A program made the position numbers and the translations under genes. Positions 28,169 to 37,914 of a stretch of DNA of 64,000 bases are shown piece after piece. The notes under the pieces are model-generated. The model was not told where the DNA came from. It searched no databases and worked only from the letters and a program-made list of their open reading frames with translations. Every line of letters begins with the position of its first letter. The first letter of the stretch is position 1. Source of the stretch: an uncultured Paracoccaceae bacterium (GTDB lineage Bacteria; Pseudomonadota; Alphaproteobacteria; Rhodobacterales; Rhodobacteraceae); assembly GCA_943787785.1 (NCBI GenBank), contig CALSNT010000001.1, forward strand, positions 377,423 to 441,422. The letters are read 5' to 3'.

Positions 28169-30289
28169 ATGAACGAAGACTGGACCAAACGTGCTGCGGC
28201 CGAGCTGCGAAATCGCACCCCGGATGACCTGATCTGGCAAACGCCCGAGGGCATCGATGTGCGCCCGGTTTATGGTCCGGGCGACCTGAGCAATACGCCG
28301 CATTTGGGCAGCTTGCCGGGCGAAGCCCCCTACACCCGCGGACCCAAGGCGACGATGTACGCGGGCCGCCCCTGGACGATCCGGCAATATGCCGGGTTTT
28401 CGACGGCTGAGGAATCCAACGCCTTCTATCGCCGTGCTCTGGATGCGGGGCAACAGGGTGTCTCGGTCGCCTTCGATCTGGCAACCCATCGGGGGTACGA
28501 CAGCGACCATGACAGGGTCGAAGGCGACGTCGGCAAAGCCGGCGTGGCAATCGATTCTGTCGAGGATATGAAGATTCTGTTCGACGGTATCCCTCTGGAA
28601 AAAGTCAGCGTTTCCATGACGATGAACGGAGCGGTGATTCCGGTTCTGGCCAGTTTCATTGTTGCCGGGGAAGAGCAGGGTGTGGACCGTGCCGCGCTTT
28701 CCGGAACCATTCAGAACGACATTCTGAAAGAGTTCATGGTCCGCAACACTTACATCTATCCGCCCGAACCCAGCATGCGGATCGTGGCCGATATTATCGA
28801 CTATACGTCGCGCGAAATGCCTAAATTCAACTCGATCAGTATCTCCGGCTATCACATGCAGGAGGCCGGCGCGACGCTGGTGCAGGAGTTGGCGTTTACC
28901 CTGGCCGACGGCAAGGAGTACGTCCGCACCGCCGTGGCGCGCGGCATGGACGTTGACGCCTTCGCAGGCCGCCTAAGCTTTTTCTTCGCTATTGGTATGA
29001 ACTTCTTCATGGAGGCCGCCAAGCTGCGCGCCGCCCGATTCCTTTGGCACCGGATCATGCACGAATTTGCGCCGAAAAACGAAAAATCCTCGATCCTGCG
29101 GACCCATTGTCAAACCAGCGGCGTCAGCTTGCAGGAACAGGATCCCTACAACAATATCGTTCGCACGGCTTATGAGGCAATGAGCGCCGTTTTGGGTGGG
29201 ACCCAGTCGCTGCACACCAATTCCTTCGACGAAGCGATGGCCTTGCCGACGGAGTTTTCATCACGGATTGCCCGCAACACGCAGCTGATTCTGCAGAATG
29301 AAACCGGCGTGACCAAGGTAGTCGATCCGCTGGCGGGCTCTTACTACGTCGAGGCGCTGACGGCCGAGTTGATCGAGGCTGCGCAGGCGCTGATCGATGA
29401 GGTCGATGAGATGGGCGGTATGACCGAGGCTGTCGCCTCCGGCATGCCAAAACTGAGGATTGAAGAGGCGGCAGCGCGCAGGCAAGCGGCGGTGGATCGC
29501 GGCGAAGAGGTTATCGTCGGGGTCAACAAGTTCCGTCTGGAAACTGAGGATCAGATCGACATTCTGGATGTTGACAACGTGGCAGTTCGCGCCTCGCAAA
29601 TGGCGCGGCTTCAACAGGTGCGCGGCACCCGCGATCAGGCGGCCTGTGATGCGGCGTTGGAGGCGTTGGAGACTGGCGCAAAGGGTGACGCCAACTTGCT
29701 GGAACTGGCGGTCGAGGCCGCCCGCGCCCGCGCCACGGTGGGTGAAATCAGTATGGCGATGGAGCGTGCCTTCGGGCGACACCGTGCCGAGGTGAAGACA
29801 CTCGCCGGGGTTTATGGGGCCGCCTATGAAGGTGACGAAGGTTTTGAGAATATACAGAAAGATGTGGATTCTTTCGCGGAAGAAGAGGGCCGTCGCCCGC
29901 GCATGATGGTCGTCAAGATGGGTCAGGATGGACATGACAGGGGGGCGAAGGTGATTGCCACGGCGTTTGCGGATATCGGGTTCGACGTCGACGTCGGACC
30001 GCTGTTCCAGACGCCAGAAGAGGCGGCACAGGATGCGCTCGACAACGACGTCCATGTCGTCGGCATTTCGTCTCAGGCAGCAGGTCACAAGACACTCGCG
30101 CCCAAGTTGATCGCGGCCCTGCGCGCCGCCGGGGCTGAGGATATTCTTGTGATCTGTGGCGGCGTGATCCCGGCGCAGGATCACAAGTTTCTGAAAGATG
30201 CAGGCGTCGCCGCGATTTTCGGCCCCGGAACAAATATCCCGGTAGCCGCTTCGGATATTTTGCGCCTGATCCGAGAGCGCCGGGCTTGA
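28169..30289 (+). CDS. scpA: Methylmalonyl-CoA mutase (adenosylcobalamin-dependent)
   Basis: 706 aa. It converts (R)-methylmalonyl-CoA to succinyl-CoA, completing propionate entry into the TCA cycle together with PccAB. The N-terminal TIM barrel has [21 protein letters not shown] and the CoA-site region, and the C-terminal B12-binding domain has the DxHxxG motif in [16 protein letters not shown] single polypeptide of this length is the large-subunit form, so no separate small subunit is required. The G-protein chaperone MeaB and the epimerase are not adjacent. The stop overlaps a TTG start of the next gene. Confidence 0.95.
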   Translation: MNEDWTKRAAAELRNRTPDDLIWQTPEGIDVRPVYGPGDLSNTPHLGSLPGEAPYTRGPKATMYAGRPWTIRQYAGFSTAEESNAFYRRALDAGQQGVSVAFDLATHRGYDSDHDRVEGDVGKAGVAIDSVEDMKILFDGIPLEKVSVSMTMNGAVIPVLASFIVAGEEQGVDRAALSGTIQNDILKEFMVRNTYIYPPEPSMRIVADIIDYTSREMPKFNSISISGYHMQEAGATLVQELAFTLADGKEYVRTAVARGMDVDAFAGRLSFFFAIGMNFFMEAAKLRAARFLWHRIMHEFAPKNEKSSILRTHCQTSGVSLQEQDPYNNIVRTAYEAMSAVLGGTQSLHTNSFDEAMALPTEFSSRIARNTQLILQNETGVTKVVDPLAGSYYVEALTAELIEAAQALIDEVDEMGGMTEAVASGMPKLRIEEAAARRQAAVDRGEEVIVGVNKFRLETEDQIDILDVDNVAVRASQMARLQQVRGTRDQAACDAALEALETGAKGDANLLELAVEAARARATVGEISMAMERAFGRHRAEVKTLAGVYGAAYEGDEGFENIQKDVDSFAEEEGRRPRMMVVKMGQDGHDRGAKVIATAFADIGFDVDVGPLFQTPEEAAQDALDNDVHVVGISSQAAGHKTLAPKLIAALRAAGAEDILVICGGVIPAQDHKFLKDAGVAAIFGPGTNIPVAASDILRLIRERRA

Positions 30290-30891
30290 TCGAACAAGAC
30301 CACTTCGCCGTCGTTGCCGAGACCCTGGAGGAGGGGGCGGCACATGTAGAGGTAGCGCTTGGAGTGACGATGGTTCCGGGTGGGAAACACGCCTTCATGG
30401 GCACTCATAACTGTCTGCTGGGGCTTGGGCCGGGCTTCTATCTTGAGGTTATTGCGATTGATCCGGACGCCACGCCGCCGCCCTATCCGCGCTGGTTCAA
30501 CCTCGATCATTTCAGCGGCCCACCCCGGCTAGCAAACTGGATCTGTCGCACAGATGATCTGGACGCGGCTCTCTCGGCGGCTCCGATGGGGGCGGGCCGT
30601 CCGATGGATGCAGCGCGCGGTGATCTGAAGTGGCGCATGGCGATTCCAGACGATGGCTGCCTGCCGTTTGATGGGGCGTTTCCGGGGCTGATCCAGTGGG
30701 ATGGCGTAGCGCATCCCTCGGATCGCTTGTTTGACAGCGGGTGCCGGATGACGCGGTTGGAGGTCATGACACCGGATCACACGTCGCTGACGAAAGCTCT
30801 ACCGACAATGCCGCTCGTAACGCTGAGCGACGGCCCGCTTTCCCTGCGCGCGTCGTTCGACACCCCGAATGGCCCGCGCGAACTGACATGA
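30286..30891 (+). CDS. Glyoxalase-like (VOC superfamily) protein
   Basis: 201 aa. [24 protein letters not shown] at the start and TNC-type/LEVIAIDP segments fit the glyoxalase-like domain seen in PF13468-type proteins. TTG 30286 overlaps the mutase stop (TTGA); no closer ATG would keep the conserved first strand. Despite lying behind the mutase it does not look like methylmalonyl-CoA epimerase, which is shorter (about 135-150 aa) and starts with a different HIGIAV-type motif. Real function unknown; start moderately sure. Confidence 0.65.
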   Translation: MIEQDHFAVVAETLEEGAAHVEVALGVTMVPGGKHAFMGTHNCLLGLGPGFYLEVIAIDPDATPPPYPRWFNLDHFSGPPRLANWICRTDDLDAALSAAPMGAGRPMDAARGDLKWRMAIPDDGCLPFDGAFPGLIQWDGVAHPSDRLFDSGCRMTRLEVMTPDHTSLTKALPTMPLVTLSDGPLSLRASFDTPNGPRELT

Positions 30892-31370
30892 TCCGGGACG
30901 CCACACAGTCGGACGCCGCTGCAATTGTGGCAATCTGGAATCCGATAATTCGCGACAGCCTCGCCACGTTCAACTCTGCCGAGAAAGATGAGGGTGAGGT
31001 CGCCACCTTAATCTCGGACCGCCAAACAGCTGGCTACGCCTTTTTGGTTGCCGACGAGGGTAGCATTCAGGGCTTCGCCACCTACGCGCAGTTTCGTGGC
31101 GGCGTCGGCTATGCTCACACAATGGAACACACCGTTATTCTGTCCCCAGAGGCGCGGGGCAGGGGTCTTGGCCGTGCGTTGATGTTGGCCGTCGAAGATC
31201 ATGCCCGGGCTGCTGGCGCGCATAGTTTGTTTGCCAGGGTCAGTGCCGAGAACACCGGCGCGGTCGGATTCCACGAAGCTCTCGGCTATGAAGCCGTCGC
31301 GACATTGCCCGAGGTAGGGCGCAAGTTTGATCGTTGGCTGGACCTAGTTCTGATGCAGAAACGCCTCTGA
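30888..31370 (+). CDS. GNAT-family N-acetyltransferase (Pat/bar type)
   Basis: 160 aa. [27 protein letters not shown] is the start typical of phosphinothricin- or methionine-sulfoximine-type acetyltransferases; the acetyl-CoA loop reads LSPEARGRGLGRALM, and ENTGAVGFHEALGYE follows. ATG 30888 overlaps the VOC gene stop (ATGA), so the mutase, VOC and GNAT genes form one coupled string. Likely N-acetylates an amino-acid-like small molecule; substrate not determined. Confidence 0.82.
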   Translation: MIRDATQSDAAAIVAIWNPIIRDSLATFNSAEKDEGEVATLISDRQTAGYAFLVADEGSIQGFATYAQFRGGVGYAHTMEHTVILSPEARGRGLGRALMLAVEDHARAAGAHSLFARVSAENTGAVGFHEALGYEAVATLPEVGRKFDRWLDLVLMQKRL

Positions 31371-31442
31371 TCGACCTCCTGAATCCGTTATCGCCGCAGT
31401 GCAGCGATTTTCAATACCTGCCAAACCCGCTATTGGGACTCC

Positions 31443-32135
31443 ATGTCACTCTGGTCCCGCATATCCGACGCACTCGCCGCCCTTGCCGCTGGCGAAGCTC
31501 TGTCGGTTGTCTTCGAACGCTTGCGAACCCCACCGGAACGCTCGGTCGCGTTCGGCATCGCGGTGATCGCGCTCAGCGCCAAGATGGCAAAGGCCGACGG
31601 GCAGGTGACACGCGACGAGGTGGCGGCATTTCGGGAGGTGTTTCACATCCCTGAGGCTGAGGAAGCGAATGCTGCACGGGTGTTCAACCTGGCGCGGCAG
31701 GATGTCATCGGCTTTGAAGATTATGCGCGCCGGATCGGGGCCATGTTTGCGGATGGTGCGGGTGAAAAGATATTGTGCGACCTTATGGAAGGCCTGTTTC
31801 ATATCGCTGTAGCTGATGGGTCCTACCATGACGCAGAAGATGTTTTCCTGGCCCGCACCGCCGAGATATTCGGCATCGACCAGCGAACCTTTCGCAGTGT
31901 CCGCACCCGCTTTGTACCCGATGCCGATCCAGATCCTTGGGACGTTCTGGGCGTTTCCCCGGACATGCCGCTGGTACAGATTCGCGCTGCCTGGCGGGCA
32001 TTGGTGCGCGACAGCCACCCCGACCGCATGATTGCGCGGGGTGTTCCACATGAAGCAGTGAAGCTGGCCGAAAAGCGCCTGATCGCGATTAACCGCGCCT
32101 GGGAGGATATCTCGGCGCAGGCCCCAACAGCGTGA
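31443..32135 (+). CDS. TerB-like domain plus J-domain protein (DjlA-like)
   Basis: 230 aa. The middle (about residues 35-140) is an all-helical TerB-like domain (SAKMAKADGQVTRDEVAAF, IAVADGSYHDAEDVFLARTAEIFG), and the C-terminus is a J domain with DPWDVLGVSPDMPLVQIRAA and the HPD motif in RDSHPDRMIA, which activates DnaK. DjlA of Enterobacteria has the same order plus an N-terminal membrane anchor; here there is no clear anchor. The next gene starts at GTG overlapping its stop. Confidence 0.82.
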   Translation: MSLWSRISDALAALAAGEALSVVFERLRTPPERSVAFGIAVIALSAKMAKADGQVTRDEVAAFREVFHIPEAEEANAARVFNLARQDVIGFEDYARRIGAMFADGAGEKILCDLMEGLFHIAVADGSYHDAEDVFLARTAEIFGIDQRTFRSVRTRFVPDADPDPWDVLGVSPDMPLVQIRAAWRALVRDSHPDRMIARGVPHEAVKLAEKRLIAINRAWEDISAQAPTA

Positions 32136-33175
32136 GGATCGCGACTTATAATGTCGAATGGTTCTCGAACCTATTTGCCGAAGACGGCAGCCTGCTGAAC
32201 GATAGCGGCTGGTCCGGCCGGCACGACGTGACACGACGCGACCAACTGGCAGCACTGGGCAAGGTTTTCAGGGTGCTGGACGCCGATGCGGTGATGGTGA
32301 TTGAAGCGCCGGAGAGTAACCGGCGGCGGTCTGGTACCGAGGCGCTGGAAAATTTTGCAGCGCATTTCGGCCTCAGGACCAACAAGTCGCTTATGGGGTT
32401 CGATAACCATACGCAGCAAGAGATTTGCCTGCTTTACGATCCAAATCAGCTGAGCGCCCGGCATGACCCGGTGGGGGACGTAACTGGCAAGAAAGGGTCG
32501 GCCCAGTCGCCCAGATTCGATGGTGTGTTCCGAATCGACCTCGATATCGACGCGACCGAGGATCTGGTCCGGTGGTCAAAACCACCATTGGAGGCAGCCT
32601 TGGAGACGCGCGATGGGACTCACCTTCGCCTGATCGGGGTTCACGCCAAGTCCAAGGCTCCGCACGGCGCGCGAGGTGAGGCTGAGATTATGCGCCTGTC
32701 GATTGCCAATCGAAGGAAGCAACTGGCGCAATGCCTGTGGCTGAGGAAACGAGTATTGGAGCATCTGGAAGCGAACGAGTCCCTTATCGTGTTGGGTGAT
32801 TTCAACGACGGTCCGGGGCTAGACGAATACGAGAAACTATTCGGTCGATCCGGGGTCGAAGTTGTTCAGGGCGCCCAAGGAGAACCGCAATTGTTCGATC
32901 CGCATGCCCGCGCTGCCCGGGGCGGCAAAGGTCAGACGCTGCCCGCTACCGCGCGGTTCTTCCTGGCAAAGCAGAAGCGATGGCTGTCGGCGTTGCTTGA
33001 CTATATCATGGTCAGTCCTGATCTGATGTCGAAACGGCCCGACTGGCGCATCTGGCATCCCTTCGATGATCAGGGCTGCTATCGTAATGCCGAACTGCGC
33101 CAGGCGCTGCTAACGGCATCGGATCATTTTCCGGTCACCCTCGACTTGGACTTTGGTGCGGCGCCCGACCCTTAA
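32132..33175 (+). CDS. Endonuclease/exonuclease/phosphatase-family protein
   Basis: 347 aa. Motifs of the EEP fold are present: RIATYNVEWFSN at the start (metal-binding Asn), VIEAPES (Glu), LIGVHAKSKAPHG, VLGDFNDGPG, and C-terminal LDYIMVSPDL with TASDHFPVTLDLDF (catalytic Asp-His). No signal peptide. Relatives cleave DNA, RNA or phosphoesters; substrate unknown. GTG 32132 overlaps the stop of the J-domain gene by four bases, so the two are coupled. Confidence 0.82.
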   Translation: MRIATYNVEWFSNLFAEDGSLLNDSGWSGRHDVTRRDQLAALGKVFRVLDADAVMVIEAPESNRRRSGTEALENFAAHFGLRTNKSLMGFDNHTQQEICLLYDPNQLSARHDPVGDVTGKKGSAQSPRFDGVFRIDLDIDATEDLVRWSKPPLEAALETRDGTHLRLIGVHAKSKAPHGARGEAEIMRLSIANRRKQLAQCLWLRKRVLEHLEANESLIVLGDFNDGPGLDEYEKLFGRSGVEVVQGAQGEPQLFDPHARAARGGKGQTLPATARFFLAKQKRWLSALLDYIMVSPDLMSKRPDWRIWHPFDDQGCYRNAELRQALLTASDHFPVTLDLDFGAAPDP

Positions 33176-33206
33176 AATCCGCCGCCATCTGTGCTATATT
33201 GAGGGC

Positions 33207-33545
33207 ATGAAACGTATCCTTGTTTACCCGCTGGCACTTGTGTTGCTGGCGACCCCGCCTTCGGCGCAGGAGTCCTCCGCGCCAGACGACGGCGACATGC
33301 AACGCGGCTTTGATCTACTGGGTGAAGGGGCGGAACTGCTGTTTCGCGGACTACGGGGCGAGGCCGAACCCACCTTGCGCGACATGGTCGACGCGATGCG
33401 CGATCTGAACTGGAACGGGCTGACGTTTCGCGATGTTGACGACTATCACCCGCCAGAAGTGCTACCCAATGGCGACATCATCATTCGTCGCAAGACGCCA
33501 TTGGATCCGGTTGATCCCGACGGCGATGGCGACATAGAGCTTTAG
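33207..33545 (+). CDS. Small exported acidic protein
   Basis: 112 aa. MKRILVYPLALVLLATPPSAQ is a signal peptide and ATG 33207 has GAGGG just upstream. The mature part has MQRGFDLLGEGAELLFRGLRGEAEP, then PPEVLPNGDIIIRRK, and ends in an Asp-rich segment. It belongs to a small family widespread in Rhodobacteraceae that is sometimes misnamed as an AAA ATPase; no nucleotide-binding motif exists. Function unknown. It is convergent with the Hint-domain gene, overlapping it by four bases. Confidence 0.65.
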   Translation: MKRILVYPLALVLLATPPSAQESSAPDDGDMQRGFDLLGEGAELLFRGLRGEAEPTLRDMVDAMRDLNWNGLTFRDVDDYHPPEVLPNGDIIIRRKTPLDPVDPDGDGDIEL

Positions 33546-34276
33546 GCTGCCAACTGGTCGATTTCATCGTTGCTGAGCGTTGGTCCCATCGCGCGACCGG
33601 CGGCCTTGAAGTGCAGATATTGCGGGAAAAGCGACAGGTAGGTTGCACGGGTGGCAGGAGCAATTCTGTCCAACCCGCTTTGTGCTGCGAACAGGCTGGC
33701 AATCTCGACCCCGCCGATTTTCAAACCGCATTGCCGGGCGAAGCCAAGCTGGAAAAATGCCACCGGCGCAACCGGTGTAATCGGGATCATTGCGCCTTCA
33801 TCCGCGCAATCAACAAGCGGTGACATCACCGCCGAAGCACCAAGCCGGGCGCACAGCGTTGTGGTCCTGTGGACGCGCATCGCTCCGGGGCCAAAAACCG
33901 TATCTGTCGCAGGTCGGCCGGGCCCGTAGGCGTCAACCGGCACCCGAGTAAGCCGCAAATCTTCCGAAGTCTCCGGATCAAGCGTTACCGAACCGCGCCA
34001 GGTCAGGGCTTCGGCACGCCCAGAGGACGTCATGACCCGATCGCCGGGCATCAAATCCTCGATAGCGACATCACCGCGCGCCGTTTCCAGAACAGCACCA
34101 CGGCCAACAACGGCAAAGGCCCGTAAGAAAAGTGCAGATGCCGGCGCCGAGCGCGTGACCGACTGAATTGCACTGGCGCGGGTCTGAGCAAGAACCTCGA
34201 ACACGCAATCCGGCGCATACGGTATCGGATCTGGGCGTGCAGGCGAAGATATTGAACTGGCGGAGTCAAAGATCAT
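33542..34276 (-). CDS. Hint-domain protein without the usual N-terminal cysteine
   Basis: 244 aa. The Hint/intein-like fold is seen in GAVLETARGDVAIEDLMPGDRVMTSSG, followed by LTWRGSVTL and HRTTTLCARLG. At the position where protein-splicing domains have their nucleophile Cys the sequence reads FAVVGRG, so autocatalysis looks impossible. ATG 34276 is preferred; an in-frame ATG at 34333 would add 19 residues. Similar single-domain Hint proteins are common in Rhodobacteraceae, with unknown function. Confidence 0.72.
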   Translation of the reverse strand: MIFDSASSISSPARPDPIPYAPDCVFEVLAQTRASAIQSVTRSAPASALFLRAFAVVGRGAVLETARGDVAIEDLMPGDRVMTSSGRAEALTWRGSVTLDPETSEDLRLTRVPVDAYGPGRPATDTVFGPGAMRVHRTTTLCARLGASAVMSPLVDCADEGAMIPITPVAPVAFFQLGFARQCGLKIGGVEIASLFAAQSGLDRIAPATRATYLSLFPQYLHFKAAGRAMGPTLSNDEIDQLAA

Positions 34277-34342
34277 GGCAGTGACCTGTATGTTGTTTAT
34301 TTGGATTGTTTTTTTGGTGTTGCCGCTCCCCATAGGGTTGGC

Positions 34343-34444
34343 TTAACGGCGCGCAGTTGGAGGGTTAGCAAGCCGCGTCGTTAGGGCAACATGATACCGC
34401 TCGCTCTCTATCAGCGCGGCGGCAATCCAGCGTCGAACGATCAT
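34343..34444 (-). CDS. Possible 33-aa microprotein
   Basis: ATG at 34444-34442 is preceded by AGGGAG at suitable distance and opens a 33-codon frame beginning MIVRRWIAAALIESERYHV and ending PPTARR before TAA. It is basic and helical-looking. It lies between the pgeF 3' end and the Hint gene on the same strand, in an interval of about 270 bases with no other gene. Evidence is the ribosome binding site and open frame only. Confidence 0.3.
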   Translation of the reverse strand: MIVRRWIAAALIESERYHVALTTRLANPPTARR

Positions 34445-34548
34445 TTGGAACTCCCTGACCTTTAGGTTCAACACCGTGTCTAGGGTCGAATCCGGTGCGT
34501 ATCACGCCGGTGCCAAGGCAATTTTGTGGCGATCGAAAACCCGAACGA

Positions 34549-35307
34549 TTACAATCTGATGGCGGCAATCAGTCGGCCATAATCAGCTTGCGTTTGGTGC
34601 TGGCTGCGCCGGTAGGAATAAAACCGTTCCGGGTCAGCGTAGGTGCAATGACGCACCCAGTCACAGGTTCCGACCCCCGCCTCGCGCAGTCGGTGCAGTC
34701 CGTATCCGGGCAGGTCGAACTGATATCTTCCTCCCGTCCCGTTGGCAAAGAATCGTGGGCTATCAGGTTCTTCCACCATAAATGTTTCGAAATACTCCTG
34801 CCCGACTTCGTAGGCCGCCTGGCTGATAGAGGGGCCGATGATAGCGGTGGTCGCACCACGATCCGCGCCCAATGCTTCCATTGCATCCAAGGTTGCCTCA
34901 AGAACACCGGACAGCGCGCCTTTCCATCCCGCATGCGCCGCGCCGATCACCCCGGCGTCGCGATCAGCAAACAATACGGGTTGGCAATCCGCGCTGAGAA
35001 CAGACAGCGCCAGGCCGGGGGTGGCCGTGACCAATGCGTCGGCCTGAGGGGCCGGACCGTCGTGCGGGCCAGTCACGTGGATGGCGGTCGGCGAGTGGAC
35101 CTGATGCACTCCGATCAGCATTTCGGGGCCAACATCCAGCGAGGCCGCCACGCGCGCTCGGTTGATCTGGACAACCTCGGTTTGGTCGGACGAACCAATG
35201 CCGCAATTCAGGCCGGCGAAAATGCCCGACGACGCACCTCCGCGACGGGTGAAAAACCCGTGCTGCAGCGGTGACAGATCGTCGTGGGTCAGGATTTCCA
35301 GTGTCAT
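34549..35307 (-). CDS. pgeF: PgeF/YfiH-family purine nucleoside phosphorylase (laccase-domain)
   Basis: 252 aa. This family, once called polyphenol oxidase, removes misincorporated L-Ser from the UDP-MurNAc step or acts as a multi-substrate purine nucleoside phosphorylase/adenosine deaminase. The zinc-site signature is visible: HQVHSP, SADCQPVLFADRD, AHAGWKGALSG, and RHCTYADPERFYSYRR. ATG 35307 gives the usual start TLEILTHDDL; an upstream ATG at 35352 is not in the family. It lies 13 bases downstream of the MidA-like gene in an lgt-midA-pgeF string, an order common in alphaproteobacteria. Confidence 0.88.
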   Translation of the reverse strand: MTLEILTHDDLSPLQHGFFTRRGGASSGIFAGLNCGIGSSDQTEVVQINRARVAASLDVGPEMLIGVHQVHSPTAIHVTGPHDGPAPQADALVTATPGLALSVLSADCQPVLFADRDAGVIGAAHAGWKGALSGVLEATLDAMEALGADRGATTAIIGPSISQAAYEVGQEYFETFMVEEPDSPRFFANGTGGRYQFDLPGYGLHRLREAGVGTCDWVRHCTYADPERFYSYRRSQHQTQADYGRLIAAIRL

Positions 35308-35320
35308 TCGGCTACCCGCC

Positions 35321-36391
35321 CTAAGGAGCGAAACCAGCGGGCAAGGGTGCACCTTGCTGAGTGATCGCCAGTGCTTTGAACAGGGTTCCCATTTCCGACG
35401 GGTGGGTCAAGCGATGAAACGCAGCGGTGATTGCGGCGCGCTGATCTTTGCCGGCGCCATTTGACAACGCTTCGGCGCGCGCCGAAATGCCAAGGCGTTC
35501 CAGAAAGACCCCCTGCGGCGTCAGGCGGCTGTGGGCGGCTCCGGCATCGTTGGCGGCAATTGCCAGTGCCTCGAAGTCCACATGGGCTGTCAGATCGGCC
35601 TTCCCCGGATCTGCAAGCGGGTCCTTCGGCGCATGGCCCTGGACTGCCTGCAAGGTGTCCCCCAACGAGCGCCAGTCGCCGTAGTCGATGATCAGCGCGG
35701 TGCCGCCCTGTCCGGTGATACGGGCTGCAATCTCGGCAGCGATTGTTTGTGCCGGGGCGCAGGTTTCGACGATGTCTCCGTCGTTGGTGTCCTCCAGCCG
35801 ATGATCAAGGGCGGCGAACGGTGTCGCCGGGGTCAGCCCGATCATGAGTTCGCCGTCGGAGAGGCCGACAACCCGCTCGGCCCAGCCCGCGCCGTCGCGC
35901 TGGAATTGGCGGATTGGCAGGGCGTCGAAGAATTCGTTGGCGATCAGGAACAGCGGGCCGTCGGGCAGCGTATCGATGCTGTCGTGCCATTGCGGGTTGT
36001 GGGGCGAGAGGATTTCAGCCTGCCGGGCGCGTAGCGCCGCAGAAATCTCGACAAGATGCAGATTGGCGGCGGCATTGAAGCCGGGAACGCGAGAGGTCGC
36101 GCGCAGGGCGTCGGCCATCAACGTGCCGCGACCGGGGCCAAGCTCGGCCAGAACGAAGTTGCCCGGCGTGCCCTGATCCAGCCAGCTTTGGGCGAGGGCG
36201 AGGCCCAGTAACTCTCCGAACATCTGATTGATTTCCGGGGCGGTGGTGAAGTCTCCGGCAGTGCCGAGGGGATCGCGGGTGGTATAATAGCCGTCCAACG
36301 GGTCCAGCAGGCAGGCGGCCATAAAATCCGCGATAGTAAGCGGCCCGTTTTCAGTTATCCGCGCCGCCAGCCGTTGACCCAGAGGCGTCAC
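35321..36391 (-). CDS. MidA/NDUFAF7-family SAM-dependent methyltransferase
   Basis: 356 aa. The N-terminus [23 protein letters not shown] and the SAM-binding [15 protein letters not shown] with later [12 protein letters not shown] are family hallmarks. The mitochondrial homologue methylates an arginine of complex I subunit NDUFS2; the bacterial target is presumed similar. GTG 36391 is preferred because it overlaps the lgt stop (GTGA) and matches the family start; an ATG at 36430 would overlap lgt by 43 bases. Co-transcribed with lgt and pgeF. Confidence 0.85.
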   Translation of the reverse strand: MTPLGQRLAARITENGPLTIADFMAACLLDPLDGYYTTRDPLGTAGDFTTAPEINQMFGELLGLALAQSWLDQGTPGNFVLAELGPGRGTLMADALRATSRVPGFNAAANLHLVEISAALRARQAEILSPHNPQWHDSIDTLPDGPLFLIANEFFDALPIRQFQRDGAGWAERVVGLSDGELMIGLTPATPFAALDHRLEDTNDGDIVETCAPAQTIAAEIAARITGQGGTALIIDYGDWRSLGDTLQAVQGHAPKDPLADPGKADLTAHVDFEALAIAANDAGAAHSRLTPQGVFLERLGISARAEALSNGAGKDQRAAITAAFHRLTHPSEMGTLFKALAITQQGAPLPAGFAP

Positions 36392-37281
36392 GCGGTCGCT
36401 GGCACGCGGCGGGCGCGCAGTATCAGCCACACGCCAAGTGCAATCATTGGAAGCGACAAAAGCTGTCCCATGGTCAGCCCGAAGCTTCCGGCTTGGACGG
36501 CCCAGCCGAGCGGATTTCCGGGGCTGATGAACTGAGCATCGGGTTGGCGGACGAATTCAATGAGGAACCGCGCGATGCCATATCCTGAAAGGAACACTCC
36601 GGTGATCTCGCCCGGCCGTTTCAATGCGCCGCGCGACCACGCCAACCAGAACATCACTGACCAGAGGATGACGCCTTCCAGCAGACCTTCATAGAGTTGT
36701 GAAGGGTGACGAGCGCACAGGCCTTCGATCCCCGGACAATCCTGTGCGCGCACACCGGGGAAAATCACGGCCCAAGGGACGTCCGTTGGTCGGCCCCATA
36801 GTTCGGCGTTGGTGAAGTTGGCCAGGCGACCAAGCAGCAACCCGGTCGGTGTGCCGAGTGCGGCCAGATCGGACATGCCGATCAGGTTGATCTTGCGCAG
36901 TCGTGCGAAGATCAGCACCGCCAGCCCGACACCCAGCATTCCGCCGTGAAAACTCATTCCGCCCTGCCAGATGTAGAAGACCTCAATCGGGCGGGTCAGG
37001 GTTTCGGGGGCGTAGAACAGGACGTAGCCGATACGTCCGCCACCGACGATGCCGATGATCAGCCAGGTGATGAATTCCTCCAGCTGTTGGGTGGTCATCA
37101 CCGGCGTGTTATTCGGCCAGACATGCGCCTTGCGGATCGTTATTGCTGCAAGCTTCCAGCCGATCAGGATCGCCACGATATAGGCGACCGCGTACCAGCG
37201 CAGCGCCAGAGTGGTGCCGAAGACCTCGAACGAGAATATCTCTGGACCGATGTTCGGGAATGGGATCGCTAACGGCATCAT
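36388..37281 (-). CDS. lgt: Prolipoprotein diacylglyceryl transferase
   Basis: 297 aa inner-membrane enzyme that transfers diacylglycerol from phosphatidylglycerol to the lipobox cysteine of prolipoproteins. The signature is clear: [25 protein letters not shown] (catalytic His region), [21 protein letters not shown] and [12 protein letters not shown], with seven membrane helices. The start is one of two consecutive ATGs (MMPLAIPFP). It heads the lgt-midA-pgeF operon. It is needed for the many lipoproteins encoded in this window. Confidence 0.95.
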   Translation of the reverse strand: MMPLAIPFPNIGPEIFSFEVFGTTLALRWYAVAYIVAILIGWKLAAITIRKAHVWPNNTPVMTTQQLEEFITWLIIGIVGGGRIGYVLFYAPETLTRPIEVFYIWQGGMSFHGGMLGVGLAVLIFARLRKINLIGMSDLAALGTPTGLLLGRLANFTNAELWGRPTDVPWAVIFPGVRAQDCPGIEGLCARHPSQLYEGLLEGVILWSVMFWLAWSRGALKRPGEITGVFLSGYGIARFLIEFVRQPDAQFISPGNPLGWAVQAGSFGLTMGQLLSLPMIALGVWLILRARRVPATA

Positions 37282-37387
37282 CGGCCCCTAAAGACAGGGC
37301 CTTGCCGGTGCCGTCAACCTTGCAGAACGTCCGCCGAATGCACATATGACAGTGACGTGAGTGATCGTGTACCGCAAAGGAGGTGCC

Positions 37388-37681
37388 ATGCAGAGCCGCA
37401 ATAAGATTGTCGAGGATATCTCGCAACTGATGAACAATGCCATGGGGGTAGCCCAGGGAGCCAAGTCCGAAGCTGAGAGCGCCATGAAAGGCTGGGTTGA
37501 CCGCTGGATGGCGGATCGGGATTTCGTGACGCGCGAGGAATTTGATGCTGTCAGCGCGATGGCCAAGAAGGCCCGCGAAGAGAATACGGCGCTGGCCAAG
37601 CGGATTGCTGCGCTTGAAGGCGGTACGCCCAAACCACGCGCGAAAACGGCTGCAAAACCGAAGGCAAAGCCGAAAAGCTGA
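37388..37681 (+). CDS. ubiK: UbiK/YqiC-family ubiquinone biosynthesis accessory factor
   Basis: 97 aa. A very strong AGGAGG at 37378-37383 precedes ATG 37388. The N-terminal helix (KIVEDISQLMNNAMGVAQGA), the REEFDAVSAMAKKAREENTAL coiled coil and the Lys/Ala/Pro-rich tail match UbiK (formerly BMFP/YqiC), which binds UbiJ and lipid and aids aerobic ubiquinone synthesis. It is divergent from lgt. A terminator follows at 37707-37732. Confidence 0.87.
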   Translation: MQSRNKIVEDISQLMNNAMGVAQGAKSEAESAMKGWVDRWMADRDFVTREEFDAVSAMAKKAREENTALAKRIAALEGGTPKPRAKTAAKPKAKPKS

Positions 37682-37706
37682 CCCGCGTTTCCAGCTAAAA
37701 CCCCTC

Positions 37707-37732
37707 AAGGCGCCCTTTGTGGCGCCTTTTTT
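37707..37732 (+). terminator. Intrinsic terminator after ubiK
   Basis: AAGGCGCC / GGCGCCTT (37707-37714 and 37721-37728) with a six-base loop CTTTGT, followed by TTTT. A textbook Rho-independent terminator 26 bases after the ubiK stop. Confidence 0.9.
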
Positions 37733-37914
37733 GTTGCCTATGACCCCAATCGGGCAAGTTTCTGTGGGTAATTCGGAAATAAGGGTTTACACGATTCTGC
37801 CTTTCAACCACCATATGTTGTAGGACGACGGCAACGATCCGCCTGTCCTTGAGCAGCACCCAAGTCGTCGCCGCAGGCAATGTGCGAACGGCTAGAACCT
37901 CTGAAGGGCACGAT

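Noticed and set aside
30286-30891. VOC protein as methylmalonyl-CoA epimerase
   Set aside because: Position behind the mutase is suggestive, but length (201 aa) and motifs fit glyoxalase-like proteins and not the short epimerase.
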